64,000 nucleotides of DNA from Lycorma delicatula (GCF_047948215.1 NC_134457.1:90668898-90732897), one strand, 5' to 3'. Numbered from the stretch's first letter, positions 12,281-24,282 are shown. Notes: generated by a model not told the origin, from the letters alone. Made by a program: numbers and translations.

Positions 12281-12444
12281 TTTCACCCTTAGATTTTTTT
12301 TATCGTGGAAAACCATTTTACAGTTCAAAGAACACTGCATTTTATAGATGTTTAATTAATCCTTTGTTTACGTTACTAGCGCCTGAATTAAGAAGATTAA
12401 TCAAGTTAGAACTACGCATTTTTAAAAATTGTTCAGGAATGTAA
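12281..12444 (+). other. Candidate terminal exon (very tentative)
   Basis: A pyrimidine-rich stretch ending TTTTTTTAATTGTACAG at 12280 resembles a splice acceptor. The next 164 bases are open to a TAA at 12442-12444 and encode a rather balanced peptide with LAPELRRLIKLELRIFK-type sequence. No family is recognised and no upstream exon is linked. It may be chance. Confidence 0.2.
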
Positions 12445-12603
12445 ATATTGTTGACAGCATCAAATAATTATACTCTTGTATATATAAAAAAAACTAGGAC
12501 TTCCCTTTTTTGGCAATTAAAAATTTACAATCTTTTGTTTTGGAACAGTGAATAAATAAATTGAACGTCTATAACTTCTCTATATAAAACATTTTATTCC
12601 AAA

Positions 12604-12742
12604 TGGCATCCTGTAACAGCTGCAGATGGATAATGATGAAATGAATTTTTTGTAGTGGGTGAAAAAATTTCATGCCTGACTGGGACTCGAACTCAGAACA
12701 TCCAAATAAAAGGTAGTGATATACCATTCCACCACGGCGGTC
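12604..12742 (-). repeat. SINE-A copy 3 (tRNA-derived SINE)
   Basis: The minus strand has a tRNA-like head from 12742 with A-box region TGGCGG...GGTAT and B-box GAGTTCGAGTCCC (complement around 12683-12697). The conserved GTCAGGCATGAAATTTTTTC junction follows, and the tail ends CAGCTGTTACAGGATGCC. The tail matches the fragment at 26953-27018, which defines a subfamily. Confidence 0.85.
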
Positions 12743-12744
12743 AT

Positions 12745-13680
12745 CTTTTGTTAAATAATTTGAAAACGATAAACTGCAAGTAAAAATTTGTATTAAAAAT
12801 TTTTTTTTACTAAAAAGATTGACATTTTTAATAAAAAAAAAACCTTGTAAAACTTTACAGATTAGTTAATATATTTCCTTGAAAAAAACTCTTTGTCCTC
12901 CGTGTACTTCTTATAGAAATATCACAATTCTTGTAGTTATTCTTGTTTTAAAATAACAGGTTTTTTCATATGATTTTCAACTTTCTAGTCATGAATTTAG
13001 ATAATGCATAGTTTCTAAGATAAGTATATATCATTTATACGTTTTGGCCAATTTACCTGGTTTTTAATCTTCTTAAAGTAAATACAGAACTTGTAAAGAA
13101 GAACTTTGGATTCTTAAAGAAAGCGGGAAACTTTTTTCAAGATTGGAAATAAAAATATTCTTATAACTTTCTTTTAGAAAATTATCTGATTTTACAATAC
13201 AAATATAAATAAAACTTCAACAGTGATAAGTCAGCAGAGGTTGAATTTTGTGACGAGTAATATCACAACTCGTCCGTGCCAAGTCATATAATCTTATTTT
13301 GTTGAACTAATAAAAGTAGATTTTCTTAATCTTTATCATTGAATATATATATTGTTAAGAATAAATTTCTATGCGAGAATTTATATTTTTACACTTTTGT
13401 TGTAAGAAATTTGTTTGCTTAGATTACGAAAACATTGAGAAGGATTGCATAAAAAAATTTTAAAATAAAATTTCTTTTACCAATCGTGCAGCTGTTACGA
13501 CTGAAGATAATGTTACCAAACATCTATAAGGTCTCAAAATTTCCCTAAAAAAATTAACAATTTTATTCTAGGACTTGATTATGGCAATGTTTTACATCGG
13601 ATATTACAGTAATGTCAATTTATTATCCAGAAAAAAGGTACTTTTACAATGACATAATCCGAGTATTACTTATACACATT
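12745..13680. other. AT-rich spacer
   Basis: No gene or repeat shared with the rest of the window was recognised. Several homopolymer runs are present. Confidence 0.55.
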
Positions 13681-13682
13681 TA

Positions 13683-13693
13683 AGAGTATATAA

Positions 13694-13727
<34 letters not shown>

Positions 13728-13764
13728 TTATATACTCTATATATAGATTATATACTATATATAG

Positions 13765-13819
<55 letters not shown>

Positions 13820-13848
13820 CATATATATATATATATATATATGGAATA
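13683..13848. repeat. AT-rich palindrome cluster
   Basis: A perfect 56-bp palindrome spans 13683-13738, with AGAGTATATAATCTATAT arms around an AT core. Further ATAGATTATATA units follow at 13741-13770, then a long (TA)n run. A second perfect 34-bp palindrome spans 13815-13848 (TATTCC, AT repeats, GGAATA). Such sequence readily extrudes as a cruciform. Confidence 0.95.
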
Positions 13849-13849
13849 A

Positions 13850-14542
13850 TGTTATAAATGTATAAGTAATAAATTTTTATTATAACTCAGTAATAAAATC
13901 ATGTAATTATAACATCTTAACATTTATTCTGCTTATATAAGTTCGGTTGTAATAAATAGTAAAACCTAGTCAGAATAAAATCATTGATAATAATAATAAT
14001 AAAAATGAAAAAATAATAATAATAAGATAATAAAAATAGTTTCTATTTAAAAGTGGTGCTCTAGTTGCATCGCTACAAGACTGTATCGTTTAGCCGGTCT
14101 AGTAGACCAAGTATACTCCATTAACTGAGGTGTAAGTGTGTGACCCACTCCAGTTCAAGTACTATTAAAAAAAAGTAACCAACTTTTGATGAACGACATG
14201 TATATGTAACAACGCATTTCAGTTGATTGCCTCAAGGAAAATGTTCATTGAAGTTCAACACCTGCTTTTCAAATACCACGGGAACCTACGTAAATAGAAT
14301 TCTATTATATCGTTAAAATAGATTAATAATCCCATTTACTTCTCTAATTTTACTGAACTCATTGAATAATTACACAAAATTATTGCAGTACATAGAATAA
14401 AATAATATTCCATGGAAAAATATCTAACTCTTATCGTAAAATAAATTACAGAAAAAAAGATTTCAACAATTTTCAATAAAAATTCCTTATTCTATCAAAA
14501 TCGCTCGATAAGTACGTTTTAGTTAATTTGTAATAAATATTT
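13850..14542. other. AT-rich spacer
   Basis: It holds an (AAT)-rich run at about 13985-14035 and a more balanced segment at 14045-14160 with no recognised identity. Confidence 0.55.
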
Positions 14543-15264
14543 TTGTTATTAATTTATACAAACTGGAAAAATTTAACATTTTACAAAATGTTGGCAAAGA
14601 ATTTATTTTCCAAATCTCTTTCTTTGTTTAATCAACTGAAGAGTAGAAAATCCAGAAAACTGAGAATGAAAGTTGTTGTTTATTTTCTGAACACGTGGAG
14701 TAGGGAATATACCAATTTTAAGTTTTGTAACGTAGAATTTGGTAATGGTAATGCCGCTGTAACCGACTGGAAAAAATTTGTTAGAAAAGACTGTAAAGAA
14801 ATGTTATTCCGTAACCCAGTAATAATAAGCAGCAATGATTTGTACATGGAAACAAATAAATCTCTTTTTTCAAGGCGAAAATACAATGTGTGCTCGGTTT
14901 ACCCTCAGTAATGGGTGTTTGAGAGTATTTGTAGAAAAATAAAATTATGTTTCTTTTATGCATCCCCGATCGACGGAAGACACGATATTAAATGTTTATA
15001 GACCTAGAACAAACGTAATTTATGATTGACAGAATTACGATGACATACCTAATCTACAATACAATTTTACGCATCGTTAATCACGCAATTAACTTTCGAG
15101 ATTCAATTACACCGGCGCATACAAAAACTCAGTGGAGAGTTTAACGGCAGCAGCGAAAAGACGGAATCACAAATAATGTGGTACATCTAAATTCCTATTT
15201 ACGAGTATATGACAACAAAGTAACATCCCATTCGATCAAATTTTGCAGGATAACGCCTTAACAA
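14543..15264 (+). pseudogene. Merlin (IS1016/ISXO2-like) DNA transposase, broken
   Basis: The first 122 codons (14543-14911) contain the family order FLNTWSREYTNFKFC, a DWKKFVRKDC motif and SLFSRRKYNV..YPQ. These match the region before and at the first catalytic aspartate of IS1595/Merlin transposases. A TAA at 14909-14911 replaces the usual glutamine codon, and the same frame then continues with WVFESICRK and a C-FF-A-P segment. After a frameshift near 14980, remnants of the later domain appear, including YTGAY..., a VESL segment with the third acidic residue, and CGTSKFLFTS and PFDQIL near 15175-15255. The usual DES around the first catalytic aspartate reads NKS here, so the active site is lost. 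Terminal inverted repeats were not found. Confidence 0.85.
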
Positions 15265-16121
15265 TTTAAAAAATATGTCCGCTTTTAAAATAAGACCCGA
15301 AAATTGTAATCCTATACATTATTATTTTTCGGTATTACTATTACAAATCTTTTATAACTGTAATACCAAAAAATAATTTTCTTATAAATGAAAAGAAATA
15401 AATTAGTAGTACAGATGACGTTTTTATGTAGTTGTTAAATAACATCTATTCAATATATCTGATTATTACGAACCAGTAACCAAATATGGACTCGAAAGAA
15501 AATTCTCTTTTAGTTAATAATTCTTTTATAATAATACAGGAGAGATTAATAAATTTATTTATCAACGACGTAATTTATTTTATAATAAAAAATTATACTT
15601 GCAAATTTAAATCAAAATAAATTACTAAAAAACACTCCGTATTTAAATATTTTTGTAAATAATACAAAATATAATTATTTAATATAACACAGTTTTTTCC
15701 AACACAACTTATCATTCTTATTTTATCTTCTTCTTAGTAATTCTACAATCTTACTATTTTTAAATGGTTAAGTATGTTTTTTAAGTACCGTTGTTTTAAA
15801 CATTTATTAAAATATTTTTAGTTAAAAAAAATTCCTGGTACAACATAATTATATTAATTTAATTATTAATAGAATGAATTGAATTTTTTTTAATTTAAGA
15901 ATTCTTCAACAGTTTTTAAACATTCAATTGATTTAAATTATTATTATTTTGTGTAATACTAGCATCAATTATATTAATATTAACCAAGTTAAATTAATTT
16001 ACGTTAGAAATAAAAACGAACAAATTAAACATAAAAGTTTTTTTTAATAAATAACACACTTGTTTTTTAAATAACATACCTAAGTAAATAAAATCGTACA
16101 AAATAAAACCGATTTTAATTT
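15265..16121. other. AT-rich spacer
   Basis: Strongly AT-rich DNA with TAATTAAT-type simple sequence and no gene or repeat landmark recognised. Confidence 0.6.
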
Positions 16122-16702
16122 AAAAAAATCTGATATGAACCCCATATGACTTCCTTGTATCCTACTTATAATACATATATACATTTTTTTTTTTTTAAAT
16201 GAAAAGTACATAAAATTTTATTTCTTTAATAACTTCTGATATTTTTTTATTCATATTATTAAATTATTATTTATTGTAATTTTTTTTTACAATCACAGGT
16301 TAATAATTATTAATAAATCAATGTATTTAAATTAAAAAAAAGTTAAAAAAAAGGAAATGAAGTCGGATTTCAATCGTTATGCCTTTCTATCTAAGATCCA
16401 AATATTTCATTAATTAAAATTTTATTTGGCTATAATTCTGGAAACAATGAAAAAAGTACCACTTTTGATATGTCTCTCAATGAGGCATATGTACCACCTT
16501 CAAGAGCTCTCAATGAGACCATATTATTGAAGTTAAGAAAAAACCCAAAATTGAAATGTTTTGGATTTTGGCCTTTTTGTAGACACTTTTGGTCCAGTCG
16601 ATTGCAATCAAAAAGGAAGGTGCAAAACTAGATGTTACAACAGTCCTAAATCCAAAATTTCAACCTCCTAAGGCTAATCATTTTTGAGTTATGCGAGGTA
16701 AC
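16122..16702 (-). repeat. Repeat family R, copy 2 (truncated)
   Basis: The minus strand carries the R landmarks from its distal end (AGGATACAAGGAAGTCATAT near 16150) back through the middle to GCATAACTCAAAAATGATTA near 16690. The proximal third, including (TACG)n and the hairpin start, is missing. At the break the sequence changes directly into LINE reverse-transcriptase coding remnants. The B-box-like area near 16363-16380 is degenerate. Confidence 0.75.
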
Positions 16703-17650
16703 ACAAATCTAACCCACACAAACATGATAAAAAAAGTTAAATTCAGAGAATATCTAAATACTCCCTTGGAGATTAAAAGAGAATTAAGGCAAGGAGACAT
16801 CAGTGGAACCGAGTAGGATATCTGGTCTTTGCGGATGACCAGGCTTTGATATCAGAAACAGAGGAAGAAGCGATTCAACAGATAGAGGATGTAAGGACAA
16901 GTGGCTGAGAGAGTATGCCTACAGATGATATCCTTTAAAAATCAGAAAAATTGCGCGTCGTCAAAAAAAAACCGAAAAAGAAAATTAGCACAGAATACGG
17001 AAATCTTAAAGTGGTGCATAATTTCGAATATCTAAGGGAAACAATAAAATACAATATTATGGATAGAGCCGCAGTAGAAGAGAGAAGAAACAAATAGGAT
17101 AAATTACGTTTTCTGACCCAAACATATTTACAGTAAAAAAAAAAACCTCTCAAAAATGGCAAATGGCCATAATGGTAAGACCAGTGGTATTATCGGAAGT
17201 GAAACTTCGCATCTTACCGACCTGGAACAGTTCAAGGAAATGAAGAGAAGAACACAGAAGGATACAGGCAGAAATTAAACCCAGAACTGTATGAAGAAAT
17301 AGAAAAGATTGAAAAAGCGATAAGAAGGTAACTGACATTTTTCCTGGGCCATGTGTACTTAATGGATTAGGAGAGTAAGTAAACAAATATTCATCATACT
17401 CTGAGAACAAGAAAGTAACCATGGATACAAACAAAAAATGAAGAAAAAATTACAGAATCTAGTATCTAAGAACAAAAAATGAAAATTAGAAAACTATTAG
17501 ACAAAAATGAGACTGAAACAGTGATATAGGAAAAGAATCACAACAAAGTATAACGATAGGAAGAAAGAAAGAAAGACCAAACATGTGAAAAGAATGAAAG
17601 AATATTGAGAAAAAATAAAGAGACCAAAAGAAGCGGTATTTGCTTGATCT
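16703..17650 (+). pseudogene. LINE reverse transcriptase relic (RTE-like), 3' part
   Basis: Reading across several frames gives, in order, a PLEIKRELRQGD motif at about 16765-16800 and the catalytic FADD box at 16828-16839 (YLVFADDQALISETEEE). KVVHNFEYLRE and a DRAAVEERRNK segment lie near 17000-17095, with an IEKAIRR...FFLGHVYLMD zinc-knuckle-like end region at about 17305-17365. A VKRMKEY-type tail lies near 17585. This is the order of palm, thumb and C-terminal segments in RTE-like ORFs. Numerous stops and frameshifts make it inactive. The upstream palm and endonuclease are absent. The C-terminal GHxxxMD motif is shared with the relic at 39882, suggesting one family. Confidence 0.85.
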
Positions 17651-17659
17651 GTAGCTGAA

Positions 17660-18550
17660 TTAATAGTTATTGTTTTAAAATAAGGGATGGATTACAAAAA
17701 ACGTTTGCCTAAACGAATGAAAATCGTTCATAAGGAAACGGAAAAAGTAAAAAAAACGTACACCTTTATAAAAATAAAAAAGACCGTTCTACTTAATAAT
17801 CCAGATACTAAAGAACTTGAGATAAGATTGCAGGAATTTATTGTTACTTAACCTAACATACTACAAGATTCCAGAGGAACTTCTCTGAAAAAAAAGATTT
17901 AGCAAAAGTTCAAAATTAGTCTATTTCGTGAAAATTAACGCATTAATACGTATAATTGAAGAAGGGTATATGTAGGTCGAATTAACAGTTTCCGTCTTTT
18001 ACTAACTCAAGTAAACCGTTACTTTCTAAACTTCCTAACTGAATGGATTTGGTCACACCTCCCACAACTATTCTGCGAATAATCAAGAATATTCTTTGAA
18101 CGGAAGTTTGAGTTTTTTCTTGATTGGATTACGTTTTTTCATGTATTCTTCATTTTTCTTATTCTTGGCTATTTCTACTGAATTTTGCATATAGTAGATT
18201 TGGGTTAGACATCCATTAAATCCTCATTGAAGATGCTTCGAGTGCAGTGATTATGACGTTACTTTCCTTAGTATTTGTGTGGTTTAATGTAAGTTGTAAT
18301 AGTCATTCTTGGAACAATTTTTTTTATCTACTGGCTAGATAAATATTAAAATTTGAGGTTAAAGAATCTTTTAAGTAAATTAAGGTTTTCTAAACCAGCT
18401 TAGTTCAGTAGAATGTAATACATAAAGCGCTCTACTCTAACAATAAATTGCGTACATTGCAGAATAGTTCGTCCCCCAAGTTATTTCAGCAGTACTCCAG
18501 CACATTTTTTTAAATTAAATTCTCAACATTCTCAGAGTTATGAAATCATT
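17660..18550. other. Spacer of mixed composition
   Basis: Somewhat less AT-rich near 17990-18080. No frame or repeat could be named on either strand. Confidence 0.5.
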
Positions 18551-18552
18551 AC

Positions 18553-18622
18553 CAATTTTCATTCAAAAGGTCCCGGATTCAAAACCCGTTTATGATCGGT
18601 ATTTTTTCATACGATAATATTT
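18553..18622 (+). repeat. SINE-A fragment
   Basis: TTTTCATTCAAAAGGTCCCG followed by GATTCAAAACCCG and later ATTTTTTCATACG matches the anticodon-arm to B-box to junction part of SINE-A. The A-box half and tail are lost. Confidence 0.5.
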
Positions 18623-18869
18623 TGATTACTTGCTAGGACTCGCTTTGCTTGCCCGACCGTCTAGCCAAGGGGATCAAACCCTCAACGAGTTTGTATACTC
18701 ATGTTTGTGAGAATATTAAGTATTTTACAGAAATATTAGTGTGTACAGAATATTTTCCTGAAAAATTTGGTGTTTTTATATTTAAAATAGGGTCAAGGAG
18801 TGAATAGATAATAGAATTTAATAGTTTTTAACAGGAATATAATTTTTAACGCTAGCCGTATTGATAGTA

Positions 18870-18985
18870 GGGAGTTGGCTTGCGTGTGTTCGTATGAGGT
18901 TGTGTTAGTTGTCAGTACAGCTGCTGCTATTGGAGAGCTGACTACGTGATGCGCCGGCCGGATGCGCGCCAACGACTGTCTCCTG
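18870..18985. other. GC-richer patch
   Basis: A CpG-containing stretch (GCGCCGGCCGGATGCGCGCC at 18951-18970) in AT-rich surroundings. A 77-codon minus frame (18793-19026) overlaps it but has no recognised domain. It could be part of a regulatory region or of an unidentified repeat. Confidence 0.35.
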
Positions 18986-19362
18986 ATAAATAAAAAAATC
19001 CTTTTTTTTATTTTTTCTGCTAACAATAAAATTAATATTAACTATCTATCTCTTGACATCTACATGTACCAACAAATCTGAATTTTCCGCTAGTGATCGG
19101 TACATTCCGATGCCTACTTTTAGGTTATAAATCATTATTTTATGAAGAAAAACAATCACATAAATAAAAGCATATAATATATATTTTGCAAATATATCGA
19201 TTAAAGAAATAAATATATATTACAAGAATAAATAATAAGTACAAGTAATAAATATAAAATATAACAAGTATATACCTGACCACCATGGGGCAAGTACTAA
19301 CAAATCGGGATTTTCCGTTATACATCGGTACAACCGGTGCCTGTTATCTGAGCACACTATTA

Positions 19363-19996
19363 CTTCCTTTTACGAAGTAATGGAAGTACTGTGATTACGA
19401 TAAATTTCGGTTTCCAGATTTCAACGGAAATATCCATTTTGACCATCCCTGAATCCATTTGGACTAGTTTCGGCGTGACGTCTGTACGTACGTACGTACG
19501 TATGTGCGTATCTCGTATAACTCAAAAACGATTAGCCATAGGATGTTGAAATTTTGGATTTAGGACTGTGGTAACATCTAATTGTGCACCTCCCTTTTTG
19601 ATTTCAATCGATTGGAAAAAGTGTTCAAAAAGCCCAAAATCCAAAAAATTCGGATTTTGGATTTTTTTCTTAACTGCAGTAATAAGCCCTTACTGAGTGG
19701 TTTTCAACGATATATTACAAGTGGCACATATTTTCATTGGCTCCAGAGTTATAATCAAATAAAATTTTAATTAGTGAAATATTTGGATCTACAAGGGGGA
19801 AGGCACATCGGTTCGAATCCGACTTAATTTCCTTTTTTTTTTAATTTATATATATTTATTTATTAATAATTACTAACTTCTGATATATAAAAAAATCAGA
19901 AGTTATTAGTGAAATAAAATTTTTTTGTACTTTTAAAATTGTGTGTATGTAATTTAATAGGAGTACAAGGAAGTCATGTGGTGTCCACATTAGATA
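19363..19996 (+). repeat. Repeat family R, copy 3
   Basis: A full-length-looking copy. It has the start TTTACGAAGTAATGGAAGTA, a (TACG)n stretch at about 19484-19503 and a clear B-box-like GGTTCGAATCCGACTTAA at 19810-19827. The end is GGAGTACAAGGAAGTCATGT and GTGTCCACATTAGAT. The middle carries short ORFs (for example 19582-19770) that recur at the same place in copy 5 but look non-coding. Confidence 0.8.
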
Positions 19997-20058
19997 TTTA
20001 CTTGTACGGAATGACATCACTCGGACTACTGGTGTTTTATGTGCTAAGGTAAGGGCGG

Positions 20059-20092
20059 ACGGACACACAGACACAGACAGACAGACAGACAC
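20059..20092. repeat. (CAGA)n-like microsatellite
   Basis: GGACGGACACACAGACACAG runs into repeated ACAG units, ending at ACACCCC. It is a short simple repeat of a kind often seen inside insect repeats. Confidence 0.85.
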
Positions 20093-20099
20093 CCCTAAA

Positions 20100-21023
20100 A
20101 ATGCTCTTTAGTCGGGTAGGATAGTTAATTAATCAGGTTAAAAGTTTTACTCCCATCTCAGAGAAACTCATAAACAAAGTTATATTCGTTTCAGCGAAAT
20201 GATTCATAAATGAAATTATACTCTACTAACGCTTTGGGCTTAACGTATAGAGTTTAAATTAGAAGTGGTTTAAGTAAAGGTAGAGTTTATCGTCGATGAA
20301 TGAAATGTAAATAAGGAATTTTTTCTTATAGACAACATGTTTTTGATCGATGATCATATTTTGAATCAATTAAAAATTTAACGAAATCTAGTTTTAATTC
20401 ATTTGCATAATAAAAAATATCATTAAAAAAAATTAAATCTGTTGTATTAAGAAAAAACTGCGTTTCAGAACTTAAGATGTATAAGAAAATTGAAAATAAA
20501 TAATTACAAAAAAAGAAAATTAAATAGGTAAAATATTTGTCACATTTCCTTAAATATGTATAAACAAATGTTGTCATTTTTTAATTTATATCAGTTGTAA
20601 ATCCTCATAAGGATTTCAATAGATGCCTTGTACTTGTAATAGCAATCTAATCATTCATTTAAGCGGTTAACGATCTAATATGTCAGCAGTCCTATAAACT
20701 ACTAAGTCCATGATCAAGCCGAAGTTAAGTTATCAAGCTCATAACTTAACCAACTCTTAAGCTAGATTATAATTTTAATTGCTTTCAAATCATCATCATT
20801 TCAGATCATTTTACCTGTATATTGGAATTTAATTAATCATTTAGTTTACACATTATGATCAGCCTAAATAATAAGATCCGCATCTTATATAAAGGCTTTT
20901 TTATTCTATTTTTTATTTAGTTATAAGTGTAACTGTGGAAACTGTTTAGCTTATTGCAGATTTTCTCTTTCCATGTTAGAAGATTAAGAAATATAAACAA
21001 AAAGCGCGTGCTTATGCTAAGAC

Positions 21024-21067
<44 letters not shown>

Positions 21068-21805
21068 CAGATTAGTAAAGAAAATATACGACACTGCGAC
21101 GAAGTAAAGTGGATATAACCCTGAGTTCAGTCCATAAATGTGTTTCAGTTCATAAAGTAACTATATTATTAGTTGTTCAAGAAATTGTTAACGGATGACT
21201 GATTTCTGTTGTAAAATATATATACTAAGTCATAAAATCGAATCCATTAAATAACGTAACTAAGTCATAAAAACATTTACAAATCAGAAAGAGTTCAGGT
21301 CGTTACATCAGAATTTTATAGTTTTCTTTTAACATAAAATGAAAATGTTTTAGGAAGTATGGAAAAATTGTAACAAATAAAATTAGTAAGGTTTTTTGTG
21401 TTAATAAACCTCCTTTTAGTCATTCAGAGTACCCATAAATGCAAAAATAATTTAATTAAATTAGTCTACTTATTAATGAATAATTTTTCATACCCTTTAT
21501 AAAAATTGCTTACAGATAGAAAAATTGTACAAAAATATAGCATCCTACAGCATAGAAGACTAAAATTAATGACTTAGTACATAATAAAATTGTATCATTT
21601 TGTTGGAAACTTTTTTAATTGTCTTTTTTTTATTGTTCACTCGCCGAGATTAAACTGTTTAGCTTAAAAAAAAATTTACCGGGGAAAAATCAAGGAAAAA
21701 TCTTATTTTTACTTTTTTTATAAAATGTACTCCTTTTTTTAATTAAAGAAAATTTTTTAGGGATTCAATTCCCAGCTGACCGTTTTTTAAAAGTTTTTTT
21801 ACTTA
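20100..21805. other. AT-rich spacer
   Basis: It includes (AT)n at 21028-21066. No gene is recognised; the 83-codon minus frame at 20326-20577 is low-complexity and unsupported. Confidence 0.55.
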
Positions 21806-21810
21806 CTCGC

Positions 21811-21905
21811 CTTTTTTTTTTTGTCTTCAGTCATTTGACTGGTTTGATGCAGCTCTCCAAGATTCCCTATCTAGTGCTAGTCGTTTCATTTCAGTATACC
21901 CTGTA
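21811..21905 (-). pseudogene. 3' end of an RTE-like LINE with poly(A) tail
   Basis: The minus strand from 21900 reads YTEMKRLALDRESWRAASNQ and then SND before a TGA stop at 21827-21829, directly followed by an A-run (T-run at 21811-21822). The LxxDRxxWR pattern just before the stop is the usual C-terminus of RTE-family ORF proteins. Only about 25 codons remain, so this is an extreme 5' truncation, as often produced by target-primed reverse transcription. Confidence 0.75.
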
Positions 21906-22254
21906 CTTTACTCGCCTGTGAAATATAATTTACCAAAACTTTTTATAAACAAATGAAACCTCATATATTTGTATAAAATATTATATCTAAATTCTACTCA
22001 GCAGAGTTACCTCAAAAAAACTTAAAGAAAAATTAAAATTAAAAGAACCTGAAAAAGCCATTCTTGTTTCGCATTCTTAACTCGCTCACTTTTGCCAAAC
22101 TTTGTGCCATCTAAGAACTTTTTCAGATGATCGAACAGAAAACTCTGATTTTTACGAGTTAAAAGGTGAATTAAATTTTTTAGAATTAAAAGGTGGTTGT
22201 GTTAACACCTCCTGACCCGATATTTGTACCTGCCTTTTGAGCGGTATGGAATGT

Positions 22255-22740
22255 ACAATGTTCTTCAAAGTAATTGTGATAAATTAATAAAACGCAATTA
22301 GCTCAAAATGATGAATTTAAGTTTTATTGCAGGTAAACATTCTAAAAAATCTTTCGCTAAACTCCATTGTTTAAGTTCCATACAAATGTGGATTCGGGTA
22401 TCTTCGTGATTTTAAGCCAACTGTCTCAGAACCCAGCTTCAATAATTTTTGCGATAATTCAGCTCATCGTAGATTATGGTATAGACACTTCCGATACTCG
22501 CTCTGCAAATTTCATCAATTTCCAAATTTCTATGCGTCTATCCTCACTAATAAGATCAATAATGCGATTTTGCAAAGCGTCAAATGAAACATCCGCTACG
22601 ATGAAGATCGGTTCACTTGTTCTGTGCCCGATTTAAAATGTTCGATCCACTCATAAATATTTTCACGGTTAATACCCTTTTAACAATACTGTTTTAACAT
22701 CCACGAATGAATTTTGGCTGGTTATACATAATATTTTCTA
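22255..22740 (-). pseudogene. Mariner-like transposase, N-terminal fragment
   Basis: On the minus strand, across frames, NRENIYEWIEHFKSGTEQV appears near 22620-22680. It is followed by an SEDRRIEI-like helix-turn-helix linker and then IGSVYTIIYDELNYRK near 22455-22500, with VLRQLA and NHEDTRIHIC to about 22390. This is the order of the paired-like DNA-binding domain and linker of mariner transposases. Stops and frameshifts are frequent. The catalytic DDD domain that should follow is not recognisable. Inverted terminal repeats were not identified. Confidence 0.75.
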
Positions 22741-22759
22741 TATCAGGGTTGCCAACTTA

Positions 22760-24270
22760 AACGTCAGACACTTCCAGTTTAATCTATTAAATAATTTTTC
22801 TGCTGTTGCCATTTGTTCATAAGAATATAAAAAAAATTACAGCAAATAAGATTGATTGCAATAAATTAGTTGTAATAATGTAAAATGATTTTAGAAATTT
22901 AGTTAATATTTCCAATATATTTTGTATTAAATAAACTTACACTAATGTGCAAAATATTATATGATTTACGTATAAATATTTTTTTTTGCTTTTGTGTTTA
23001 TTATCTAATTTTTAAATGAACAAAAACAATTAATTTACTGTTACGTTGAAAATTTTCACGCATCATATTTAAATCACAATCAATTTAAAATTCAATTTAA
23101 ATAAATTTTAAGCATAAAATTAAGATTCCGTATGAGAATCGTAGTTAAAAAGAAGGAGAAAGAATAATTAGAGATAGAAATTAGTAAATAACGATGTAGG
23201 TGGAAACAAGTGATAGATACATGCTTGAAGAATAAGTATATTCTTGCGGTGTCTTTGTTAAAGTTAAAGAAAAAACTAACAATAATTCAATAACAAGAAA
23301 ATCGTGTTGTACGTATTAATAGATAATTATATACACACTAAAGCATTGCTTAGCGGAGACAGAATATACACGGTACGTTCTAAGGTAACTTATAATATTT
23401 GGTCTGCCTACGCATATATACGGATAATCCGCTATACGTTTACTCAGAGGAACCAAACCACCCACAGTTATCTCGGTAGGCTTATTCAAGGTTTAACGGT
23501 TACTATAATGAGGTGAAAGTTTCTCTATTTCTGTGTGAAATATTACTGCAGCAATTGGTATCATTCAAATAGTTTATTCATGCTATTATAATAATCTATT
23601 AGTCTTACATAATGTAAATCATTTACATTCACTGTCGAAAAATGTAAACAAAAAAGCTAATCTATTAACAACAAAAAACAGTTTTTATCTTATCTGAATT
23701 CATTATTACCAATGATTCATCAATTGGACAATTTTAATTCAGGACAGCTTAATTTCTAACTGTCATTGATACGATTAGGTTTTGTTACATCTATTAACAA
23801 ATTACAAAAGAATTTTACGGTGAATAAAAATTGTTAAGTTAGAAAAGGAAACATTAAAACTCCTTTGTAGTGTAAAAGCCCTTGCATTCTATTACAATAT
23901 AGTCAAAATGCATAAAAATTCTTTTTTTTTCCCCACCTGTTCATATTAACATTTTCTATAATAAAATTGTTGTTTCGAAGTAATGGCAAACGTTCTAAAT
24001 AGTATTTAGAATTTTGTTCTTTTATACAACGGTTGGTACTTTTATAATATTTTATGTAAAAGAGCAGAAAAATTAGTTAGCTGTGCTTGGAAAAAATGAA
24101 AAAAAAATTGATAAAACTTAAGTAAGACTACCGTTTTACAAATATAATTTTAAAGTTACTTCTATTGCAGTAGTTTTTCTGAAAACAAAGCCCTGAAGTC
24201 CTTGTTTTACAAAAACGTTTTTTACTTATATTTAACTCATAATTTTAAAGGAACTGAAAAACAAAAAACC
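22760..24270. other. AT-rich spacer
   Basis: A less AT-rich portion at 23330-23515 includes a 70-codon plus frame with no recognised domain. The rest shows no repeat seen elsewhere in the window. Confidence 0.5.
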
Positions 24271-24282
24271 ATCGGGTACGAC

